A stretch of DNA of 64,000 nt from Liolophura sinensis (lineage: Eukaryota > Mollusca > Polyplacophora > Chitonida > Chitonidae): positions 26,155,915 to 26,219,914 of the forward strand of contig NC_088297.1 of the NCBI RefSeq assembly GCF_032854445.1, in the 5' to 3' direction. This document shows positions 40,401 to 52,400 of the stretch, in pieces; within the stretch, counting starts at the first letter, position 1; each line of letters begins with the position of its first letter. Position numbers and translations under genes: made by a program. A model generated the notes under the pieces. The model did not search any database, had not been told where the DNA came from, and worked only from the letters and a program-made list of their open reading frames with translations.

Positions 40401-43400
40401 TACAAAGTACAGCCATGACCATCCACAGGTTGCTGGCTGACCTTACAAAGTACAGCCATGACCATCCACAAGTTGCTGGCAGGCCTTACAAAGTACAGCC
40501 ATGACCATCCACAAGTTGCTGGCAGACCTTACGACGTATAGCCATGACCATCCACAAGTTGCTGACAGACCTTACGACGTGCGGCCATGACCGTCCACGG
40601 GTTGCTGGCAGACCTTACGACGTACAGCCTTGACCATCTACAGGTTGCTGGCAGACCTTACAAAATACAGCCATGACCATCCACAGGTTGCTGACAGACC
40701 TTACAAAGTACAGCCATGACCATCCACAAGTTGCTGGCAGACCTTACAAAGTACAGCCATGACCATCCACAAGTTGCTGGCAGACCTTACAAAGTACAGC
40801 CATGACCATCCACAGGTTGCTGACAGACCTTACAAAATACAACCATGACCATCCACAGGTTGCTGACAGACCTTACAAAATACAGCCATGACCATCCAAA
40901 GGTTGCTGGCAGACCTTACAAAATACAGCCATGACCATCCAAAGGTTGCTGGCAGACCTTTACAACGTACAGCCATGACCATCCACAAGTTGCTGGCAGA
41001 CCTTACGACGTATAGCCATGACCATCCACAAGTTTCTGACAGACCTTACGACGTGCGGCCATGACCGTCCACGGGTTGCTGGCAGACCTTACGACGTACA
41101 GCCTTGACCATCTACAGGTTGCTGACAGACCTTACAAAATACAGCCATGACCATCCACAGGTTGATGTCAGACCTTACAAAGTACAGCCATGACCATCCA
41201 CAAGTTGCTGGCAGACCTTACAAAGTACAGCCATGACCATCCACAAGTTGCTGGCAGACCTTACAAAGTACAGCCATGACCATCCACAGGTTGCTGACAG
41301 ACCTTACAAAATACAGCCATGACCATCCACAGGTTGCTGACAGACCTTACAAAATACAGCCATGACCATCCAAAGGTTGCTGGCAGACCTTTACAACGTA
41401 CAGCCATGACCATCCACAAGTTGCTGACAGACCTTACGGTGTATGACCATGACCATCCACAAATTGCTGGCAGACCTTACAGTGTATGACCATGACCATC
41501 CACAGGTTGCTGGCAGACCTTACGATGTATGACCATGACCATCCACAAGTTGCTGACAGACCTTACAATGTATGACCATGACCATCCACAGGTTGCAGGC
41601 AGATCCTTTCGACGCACAGCCTTGACCATCCACAGGTTGCTGGCAGACCTTACGATGTATGACCATGACCATCCACAGGTTGCTGCAGACCTTTCGATGT
41701 ACAGCCTTGACCATCCACAGGTTGCTGACAGACCTTACGACGTATGACCATGTCCATCCACAGGTTGCTGCCAGACCTTTCGACATACTGCCTTGACCAT
41801 CCGCAGATTGCAGACAGACCTTACGATGTATGACCATGACCATCCACAGGTTGCTGGCAGACCTTTCGACATATGCCCATAACCATCTATAGCTGAGCTA
41901 ATCGCCATCTAAGCTAAACTTTAAACATGCACAAGAAATTTAAAAAAGACAATCAAATGTCTTCAATTCTGCTATTGGAACTTTTGTGCAACATTTTCAC
42001 GATAGATGCACCAGCGGTTTATAAGTAATGTGAAATTTTGTTTTTAAATCCTGGTTTTTAATAGTATTTTTGCATATTGCATTGATGTTTTCTTTGTGGT
42101 TGATTTTAGCATACATTTAAAAACAGACTTTTTGAAATAATAAACCTGTTTTAATTAAAAAAAAAGGCCTCACATTTAAGTTGTGAGACAAAAAATCAAC
42201 CATGATTTATTGCAATTCATAAAGCGAGTCAAGAATTTTGATAACAAATAAATGTGCCTTGTTGCAGGGGTGACGACCCTTAAGGTCTGGTTTATTGGGC
42301 ATATTGATGCTGTAATGTCAAAATGTAAGAGAGACATGCGGTACAAGGCTGCCAGAGCATCCAGAACACAGCAGCAGAAATCAATGCCTTAGGTAATAAA
42401 GCTGACATTGGAAGCTATTCTCCTTTCACTTTCTGAAGTTCTTGGCATCTGTTTGCATGAAGACACTTTGACAGTTGTGGTGTTGTCTAGAGTTACATAC
42501 CCTGATGGAGCTCTCCTATCTGTGGGAACAGCTACAAATTCTCCATGGCCTGTTGTTTGACAAATGAGAGGGTTTGTACATTTGGGTGGGTGTCAGAAAT
42601 AACAGGAAACAGAACAATGAGGAGTAATGTAACATTACCTCGCTCACTAGTTGAACTTCTCTGACAGAATCAGAAAAGGTCGCTTCCCTGTGGTTCCTGG
42701 GTAGATTTTCAGAAATAACAAGGAGGGATCACTTGAATCTAGGCTCTGGAACTGGTTTGTGGATCAGTAACATCCAAAGTTATGCAATGAACATCACTGC
42801 ATCCACGTAAGCCACTGAGGCCTCCACATGTGTTTGTAAGAAATTCAGATATGTCCCAATCTTTGCAATCAATGTTAAGTTGTATTTTTTCTTTTTAAAG
42901 GTTTATTTGCGTCTTGCAAAGAGGCAAAGACTTTTTCTGTTTGCTCTGAAATGGATAAATTGATTCAATTTCTTTCATGCTTGGTGGGCCTAATTCACAG
43001 TTTCTCTGTCTCTCATGCTTTGTTGGCCTAATTCACATTTTCTTTGTCTTACATGCTTGGTTGGCCTAATTCACATTTTCTTTGTCTTACATGCTTGGTT
43101 GGCCTAATTCACATTTTCTTTGTCTTACATGCTTGGTTGACCTAATTCACATTTTCTTTGTCTTACATGCTTGGTTGGCCTAATTCACGTTTTTTTTGTC
43201 TTATATGCTTGGTTGGCCTAATTCACATTTTCTTTGTCTTTCATGCTTGGTTGGCCTAAATCACATTTTCAATGTCTTACATGCTTGGTTGGCCTAATTC
43301 ATGTTTTCTTTGTCTTTCATGCTTGGTTGGCCTAATTCACATTTTATTTGTCTTTTCCATAACTCATAACATACAGGGTGAAATAGTTTTTGACCTCTGA

Positions 43401-46400
43401 AAAAATGTATTTTTCCCAGTGTTATTATCTTGTTGGTTTTATCCCATTTGGTTTGAAGTTGACAAATGTGGCTTACAACTGTTGCGGGGATTTAGTTACG
43501 TTGTTGTTTTTAGTCTGCTGCGATCAATATCAGAATGTGTAGAAATTGTCTACATTGTGTGCCCCGACTTGATGCTGTATCCTTCAGATGCTGGCGTGAC
43601 AACCGTTTTTTATTGGATGCATGTTACATAATTTGTTGTTTTTCCCCTCATCCAATGACATGTTGAAAAATCATTTTTGTCAGACCATAGAGATTTATGT
43701 CTGTGTTTATATGCTGAGGCTGTTTTACCCGAGTTTGACGAGTCTTAGTTTTGACAATAGATCTCTATCCTTATAATTCCAAACAGATGAGGATGTCTTT
43801 ATTCTCTTTGAACAACTTTGAAGTATAAAGCATTGCAGCCATAACAGTTTATACAAATACAATGGCCCAGGATTAAAGAAAGACACGAATTATATGTTTT
43901 ATCCGTGCAGAATGGGGCCATCTATATGGTGTAAACTTGTGGCTGTCTATCAGAAAACTTGTGGCTTTCTATCGAAAACTTGTGGCCATCTATATGGTGT
44001 AAACTTGTGGCTATTTATATGGTGTAAACTTGTGGCCATCTATAAGGTGTAAACTTGTGGCTATCTATATGGTGTAAACCTGTGGCTATCTGTATGATGT
44101 AAGCTTGTGGCTATCTATATGGTGTAAAATTGTGACTATCCATCTGAAAACCTGTATCATCTATAAGGTGTAAACTTGTGGCTATCCATCTGAAAACCTG
44201 TAACATCTGTATGGTGTATGCCTGTGTCTATCTGTCTGAAAACTTGAAGCTGTCTATCCAAGAACTTAAGGCTGTCTATCCGAAAACTTGTGGCATCTAT
44301 ATGGTGAAAATTTGTGGCTATCTGTCTGAAAAATTGTGGCTATCTATTTGAAAAATCGTGGCTGTCTGTCTGAAGATTTGTAGCTGTCTATCTGAAAACT
44401 TGTGGCTATCTGTCTGAAAACTCGTGCCCATCTGTCTGAAAACTTGAAGTTATCTCAAAACTTGTGGCTATCTATCTGAAAAATTGTGGCTGTCTATTAA
44501 AAAACTTGTGGCATCTGTATGGTGTAAACTTGTGGCTATCCGTCTGAAAACTTGTGGCTATCTATCGGAAAAATTGTGGCTGTCTATCTAAAAACTTGTT
44601 ACTTGTGGCTATCCCTCAGAAAACTTGTGCCTATCTGTCTGAAAATTTCTGACACTCTATCTGAAAACTTGTAGCTATCTGTCTGAAAACTTGTGGCTAT
44701 CTATCTGAAAAGTTAGCCCATGGCGAAAGACCCTGACCCTGTTGACTGTACTTAGGCCTAAATTAAAATTTTAAATGTTTTATGTCCGACCGAAGTCCTT
44801 TATCATGTTTTAACAGATGCCAAATTATTTTATTTTATTTCATGTAATTTTCTTTTTTTCGTCAATCGTTTGAAATGTCACTCTGTTTGTAGAGGTGACG
44901 AGTGCTCTTTTGAGATATAGAATTTCTGAAAATCTGGTCTAATGATGGCTTATATTTTCTGATATGCGGAGACCGCTGCCATCCTTAGCCCCAACGACGT
45001 GTGCACTTGATTAGGACGTATCTGTATTCAGCTACCGCATCGGCAGATATCTGGCTGCATACGCAATACTTAATATCCAAGTCCACTTAATACGTGGTCT
45101 GTCCGCAAGCAAAGACATTTATGCACCTTTGGAACCATTGACACTAACCTTTGTTCGATATTTCCTCAGAAATTCTCAATTGAATTTGAAAATTACGTCT
45201 GCTTTCAGCTACTCACCGTGTGATGTCGGCTACCAGATTGACCTAAATTTGTATGTCAATCTCATTGACGTCTATTGAGGATCTGACATCATGTATGATC
45301 GCAAAAATATATCACAACGTTATTTAAGTTTTCCAATTTATGCAGCATGCAAAGGTGGACAACGATGTGGTTTTGAAAGCTAATTGTCGAGTCAAGTAGA
45401 AGTCTGAAGTGCCAGATGCTTTTAAACTGACAAGAAATTGATGCTGTGACTTTGATGCTTTTTTCTGTACCACCTAAACGTCAGCCACATGTGCGCATGT
45501 GCCCCATGTGAAAACAATAGCTGCACCTTTGTGAGTAGGGCTCAATTACCACTCGTATACACCGCGGAATGAGATAAAAATTGTCCAGAAGACCGCGAAG
45601 CAGTCGATGAATGTAATTCACTTTACTTGTCTATGACACGCACATATTTTCTTGTATTTTCGTTCCGCAGAGAAAATTAGCAGAAGGGTCTGTTCCCAAA
45701 TACATATGTTACTATGGATAGCTGGACGAAACAAACTAAAACCAAAACAAAGCCGATATGTTCCATCCTTTATTCTTCATGCAACACAACATGGTTTTGG
45801 CTCTCCTTTTCCTCATGCATAAATGGTTTGGACTGTAAATCAATGCTGGTGATCTGAGCTGAGGCTCACTTGGGTGCTTACGCCCTTCAAACTTTTAGAC
45901 AAAGATGTTCATTGAATGATGTATTGAAGACAGAATGAATATGTGAATGTGTGTGATGAATATTTGAGTGATGGAAACATCCCCTAAATCTTACAAAAGT
46001 TAATTAAAATTGGGAAACTTATGAAAATGGAAACATTTCTCATTATAGATTTTATTTTACTAGGTCCTGAGCTTCTGCTTTACTCCGTTCCAAAGTATCA
46101 GCTGAACAGGATTTTTCACATTCTTGCTCCCTCTGTACAGGACCTGAAATGCTGGCAAAAATTGTTGATTTAAATTATGCTGTAGTAGTCTACTCATAAA
46201 AATGTTAAACAAATCTTTACCTCTTAATTTTACTGCAGTGATCTAAGAATATTTGTTTTGAGAATTGCTGAATGTTGGGTGATAGAATTTAGTGCTGTGT
46301 TCTGATCAGTGTACAGGACGTTTAATTGTGATCAATCATTTGAACAGGATTCTACGATTGTTCTTCCCTTCCGTGAAAAAAAACCCCTACCTAGTCTCAT

Positions 46401-49400
46401 TTGTTATTATAAAGGGCTTGTAACATCAAACAAACGATATTTTAGGTTTGGCCTCATAGATGTAGTTATGAGGTTTGTCAGATAGCAGGTGAGGGTACAA
46501 AAGTGCAGCTGTTTTCCCCATTGTGGAATTGTTTTGCTCAGGTACTGTTTTTTCCAAAGGTTCAGTTGTTTGACTCAAGGTGCTGTTCTTGTACCCAAGG
46601 TGCAGTGGTTTTCCATACATGCAGTTGTTTAACTCGAGATGCTCTTCCTGTACCCGGGGTGCTCTTCCTGTACCCGAGGTGGAGTTGATTTCCCCACATG
46701 CGTGTTTGACTTGAGGTGCTGTTCTTGTACCCAAGGTGCAGTTGTTTTCCCTACATGCAGTTGTTTGACTCAAGGTGCTGTTCTTGTACCTGAGATGCAG
46801 TTGTTTTCCATACATGCAGTTGTTTAACTTGAGGTGCTCTTCCTGTACCTGAGGTGCAGTTGTTTTCCCCACATGCATGTTTGACTTGAGGTGCTGTTCT
46901 TGTACCCAAGGTGCAGTTGTTTTCCCTACATGCAGTTGTTTGACTTGAGGTGCTGTTCTTGTACCTGATGTGCAGTTGTTTAACTCGAGGTGCTGTTCTT
47001 GTACCCAAGGTGCAGTTGTTTGACTTAGGGTGCAATTACTTTCCCCGGATTCAATTGTCTTCCTTGAGTTTTACTTTATGGTTCCCTCCAGTGTTACACC
47101 TGATTTGGTTTTGAGTAGCGTGTGTGTACATGTGTAACTGTTGATAATGATGTCATACACCAACCAAATATACTGACACAGTGAAACATTTTGTTAAAGT
47201 GTCTTGTTTGACAGGCATTCCCCTGCTTCCAGTGTTACAATTGGTAGTCAAGGGTGGCAGTTAAGGTGTTCAGCTGGGCTTAGCTGTTCAGCTCAGCTCG
47301 GCTGTTCAGCTCGGCTCGGCTGTTCAGCTCGGCTCGGCTGTTCAGCTCGTTCTAGATCACTTATCATCCACTATTAATGTGAAAAACCTGGAATTTATTC
47401 TGTGGATAAAAATATTTGAGTCATGATTCTGAAAGCTCTTCAGCTACTCGCCAAAGGTCATTGGTTTACCGCAGGCAATCCAGTTGTCCATGGAATGAAT
47501 CTCTTGTGTATAGCCGAAAGCTTATGAGTATGGCTTTAGAGACCAATTAAATATGCAGAAGCTCTTTATATATGGGATGTAAAAATTTTAAAGACCATCT
47601 GTTGAGAGTATCACTTGATTTGAAGATCTAAATACATATGACATTGATAAAAGTGGCTTTAACATACCACCTTGAAAACTCGGTATCTACCGAGTGAGAT
47701 ATTTGTAACATACGTATGTGTGTCAATATGACTGAGATGCGTTCTGCTTTTGCGGGTTTAAATAAGAACAACAGCTTTATCATTAAAACATTATACCTAT
47801 TCTGAGAATATTCAATGACTTGATGAAAAGAACAGAACAAGTCTGTTGCAAACTGCAATTGCCCCATTTCCTCCTATCCAGGGTTAGTTTAAGCCAGGTC
47901 ACTCCAAAGACTTTTAGGGAAATGTACATCAGCTCAGTGGTGTGTCCAAGATATGATCCAGCATGTACCTGGGAGATTTCTGTAGATACGGCTGTCTCAC
48001 ACAACCTGCATGTACCTGTAGATACGGCTGTCTCACACAACCTGCATGTGCTTGTAGATAAGGCTGTCTCACACAACCTGCATGTGCCTGTAGATAAGGC
48101 TGTCTCACACAACCTGCGTGTGCCTGAAGATAAGGCTGTCTCCCACAACCTGCATGTACCTGTAGATATGGCTGTCTCCCACAGCCTGCATGTACCTGAA
48201 GATAAGACTGTCTCCCACAACCTGCATGTACCTGAAGATAAGGCTGTCTCACACAGCCTGCATGTACCTGAAGATAAGGCTGTCTCACACAGCCTGCATG
48301 TACCTGAAGATAAGGCTGTCTCACACAGCCTGCATGTACCTGTAGATACGGCTGTCTCCCACAGCCTGCATGTACCTGAAGATAAGGCTGTCTCACACAG
48401 CATGCATGTACCTAAAGTTAAGGCTGTCTTACACAACCTGCATGTACCTGAAGATAAGGCTGTCTCACACAACCTGCATGTACCTGTAGATAACCCTATC
48501 TCACACAAACTACATATACCTGTACCATTATGATTAAAGTCTTGTTTTCTACCTGTAATGAAAGCGGTGAAGATGTCTTCTTTTTTATGTTTCAGTTATA
48601 TATTTACATTCACACCCAGCAAGTAAGTATTAAAATTTGAAACCTACAAGAACTCATTCAAATCTCTTTCTCTCTGTTGTATGTTTCAGGGCATGGTTGT
48701 CAATGGTTTCATCAACGTGGTTATCTCAAACATAGAGCGTCGGTTTGACCTGAGCAGCACAGAGACAGGAACAATCGCAAGTTGTTATGACATCGCCTCC
48801 GTCCTCTGTCTCATCCCTGTCAGCTACTTCGGGGGACTGGGGCACAAACCCCGCTACTTAGGGATCGGGATTCTCATCCTGGGACTGGGAAGTTTCATCT
48901 TTGCTCTCCCACATTTCACGTCGGGGATCTACGAGGTGACGGCCACAAGGGAGAGCATCTGTTACAGTCGTAATAACGTCTCTGACTTCTGCGACCCAGA
49001 CACGTTACCTTACAGTCTCTCACAGTACAAGTATGTCTTCTTCCTGGCCCAGCTTCTTCATGGAGCTGGGGCCTCACCTCTCTACACACTCGGAGTTACC
49101 TACCTTGATGAAAATCTACCCACACGAGTTTCACCAGTTTATATAGGTGAGAAGATGTGATATCATAGTTAAAAGAAAAGGTTAATAATGTGTGGGCTTT
49201 CTGGTGGCATGTGGGAAGGTCTGTCAGCAACCTGCAGATGGTTGTGGATTCCCCCAGGCTCTGCCCAATTTTCTCCCACCATAATGCTGGTCGCTGTCGT
49301 ACGTGTGAAATATATTAGAGTATCACGTAAAACACCAGTCAAATAAATAAAATTTGGGACCAGTTTCCAGGTGTCCTCATGCACTCTATCCAGCATGATT

Positions 49401-52400
49401 GAACAATGTTAATTTTGGGCCTGGAAAATAGAAACCTTGAATATGTAGGAATGCTGCAATTCCTGGTTTTTACCCCATCTCTCTGGGGTATATACAGAGC
49501 CTGTACATTTGAAATCAGATATTGTCAGATATTTGAACACTTGTTTACCATGTTATTTGAACATTTGTTTACCCTGTTGTTTGAACACTTGTTTACCAAT
49601 TGTTTGAACATTTGTTTACCCATTGTTTGAACACTTGTTCATCCATTGTTTGAACTCTTGTTTCCCCATTGGTTGAACACTTATTTACCCATTGTTTTGA
49701 ACACTTTTTTTACCCATTTTTTGAACACTTGTTTACCCATTGTTTGAACAGTTGTTTACCCATTATTTGAACACTTGTTCATCCATTGTTTGAACTCTTG
49801 TTTACGCAATATTTGTTTACCCATTATTTGAACACTTGTTACCCATCATTTGAATGCTTGTTTACCCATTCACAATTTGATGGTATCTCTGTCACAGGTA
49901 TATACTACGCCTTCTCTATCGTGGGTCCAGCAATCGGCTACTTGGCTGGGGGTCAGTTCCTAAACACCTTCACGGATGTCGGTGATTGGTACAAGGAGGG
50001 CCCCAAGTAAGTTACCCGCAAATCTCAGTCCTCTGGAGCGAACAGAACGCAAATTTGTCCTCCATTGGGGCTATGTCCCCAAATATGTTCTGTAACTCTT
50101 AACTTGATCTTTCTGGCAATGCTTTTGGTAGATATTGAAAAGCTATCTTTAGGTTGTTGTGCTAGGAAACCCCTTTATAGTGAATGTGATTGTCTGGTAA
50201 TTAGGTAATATTCTGTCTTAGCTTATGGTGCTCTGTCTGTTAAAGACTCTGCGTTACATTCCATTTTTATCCTTCCTGCACAGTATCTGACCAAAGTTGT
50301 ACACATCTGATAGCAAATGCCCACCATATAAGTGGACTAAGGGAGATAACCCATGAAGTGACAGTAGCGCTATCCGTTTTATTAGGTGATCAGTTTGCAT
50401 AATCTCCGTGCAGCCATTAAACCTTTACATGTATGTTATTCAGATGGCAATTATCAGAATGATCCAGAAAGGAAGACAGTTTTTGTTCTGTATTTGATCA
50501 GATATTTTCTTTGATGACTGTGCTACTCATGTTGCCTAACCTGGATGTTCAGATAGCCTGTGGTAGGTCTCTCTGAAAATGCACTTTTTTGACCTGTGAA
50601 ACTTTAGCATTAGATGGGTTAAACAGCTCCTAAACAACCAATGAATGATAAGTTACATTATCTGGGGAACTGTCAATGGTTTTCAATGATTACATGTTGA
50701 TGTTGAGTGAGGCATTTATACACCTTGTCTTACAGACCCACACCTGAAGACCCTAAGTATGTGGGGGCTTGGTGGATCGGCTTCCTCATCAGTGGCACAC
50801 TAGCCTTGATGGTCAGCCTGCCACTGTCTGCGTTTCCACGGCAACTGCCAGGTGAGTTCTTCAATCTGTTGAAATTAAAGCAATCAATTTTGCATAAGTA
50901 GAACTTAAAGTATTTAACTTATTTCGTAAGAATCGCATCATTTTGTGAGAATTGCACATTTGGAACTTGATAATTGTTCAGTCTCTTGAAAATCTGTAAC
51001 TTTCACATTTGTTACCCGATTGTGGATTCTGTATCCAAATATAAATTCCCTAACCTAATTTGGGATTCTGTAACCCTATATGTGGAATCTGTAACCCTAT
51101 GTGTGGAATCTGTAACTCTATGTGGTGGATTCTGTAACCCTATATGTGGAATCTGTAACCCTATGTGTGGATTCTGTAACCCTATGTGTGGAATCTGTAA
51201 CCCTATGTGTGTGGAATCTGTAACCCTATGTGTGGAATCTGTAACCCTGTGTGTGTGGAATCTGTAACTCTATGTGGTGGATTCTGTAACCCTATATGTG
51301 GAATCTGTAATCCTATGTGTGTGGAATCTGTAACCCTATGTGGTGGATTCTGTAACCCTATGTGGTGGATTCTGTAACGCTATGTGTGTGGAATCTGTAA
51401 CCCTATGTGTGGATTCTGTAACCCTATGTGTGTGGATTCTGTAACCCAATGTGTGGATTCTATAACCCTATGTGTGGAATCTGTAACCCTATGTGTGGAT
51501 TCTGTAACCCTATGTGTGGATTTTATAACCCTATGTGTGGATTCTGTAACACTGTGTGGATTCTGTAACCCTGTGTGTGTGGACTCTGTAACCCTATGTG
51601 TGTGGAATCTGTAACCCTATGTGGTGGAATCTGTAACCCTATGTGTGGATTCTGTAACACTATGTGTGGATTCTGTAACCCTATGTGGTGGATTCTGTAA
51701 CCCTATGTGTGGAATCTGTAACCCTATGTGTGGATTCTGTAACCCTATGTGTGGATTTTATAACCCTATGTGTGGATTCTGTAACACTATGTGTGGATTC
51801 TGTAACCCTGTGTGTGTGGACTCTGTAACCCTATGTGTGTGGATTCTGTAACCCTATGTGTGGAATCTGTAACACTATTTGTGGATTCTGTAACCCTATG
51901 TGTGGATTCTGTAACACTATTTGTGGATTCTGTAACCCTATGTGGTGGATTCTGTAACCCTATGTGTGGAATCTGTAACCCTATGTGTGTGGAATCTGTA
52001 ACCCTGTGTGTGTGGAATCTGTGACCCTATGTGGTGGATTCTGTAACACTATGTGTGGATTCTGTAACCCTATGTGTGGAATCTGTAACCCTATGTGTGA
52101 ATTCTGTAACATAACTGTGGACTGGGTATGTTCTGTAGGTTCAGAAGACTACCGCACAGAGCGACGATCAGAGACGTATCACAGAGGTACCGAGGAAGAC
52201 AGCACTCTGGAGAAGCCTGGTTATAAGCTTGGCATCAAGGATATCCTCAACTGTGTCCGCGTCCTGGTCACAAATCCCACCTTCATGTTTCTAAATCTTG
52301 CTGCAGCCTGTGAGGGTAAATCAGAGTTTTGAAATGGAAATCAAGTATCAGCAAATGTGTTTCATTTCACATTCAGTTCTCAAATCATTTGGGGGCTAAT

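Noticed and set aside
47783-48533. 237-241-codon frames on both strands as genes
   Set aside because: Both cover the same 36-bp array; simultaneous opening on both strands with 12-residue periodicity is a repeat artefact.
48690-49146. Sugar or monocarboxylate transporter of the MFS
   Set aside because: The GAWW signature, the Kazal-like cysteine loop and the LGIQW/SIPGPI block are specific to OATPs.
51040-52115. Interstitial telomeric repeat because of the taaccctat word
   Set aside because: The word is only part of a 21-bp unit and no TTAGGG/CCCTAA hexamer array exists.
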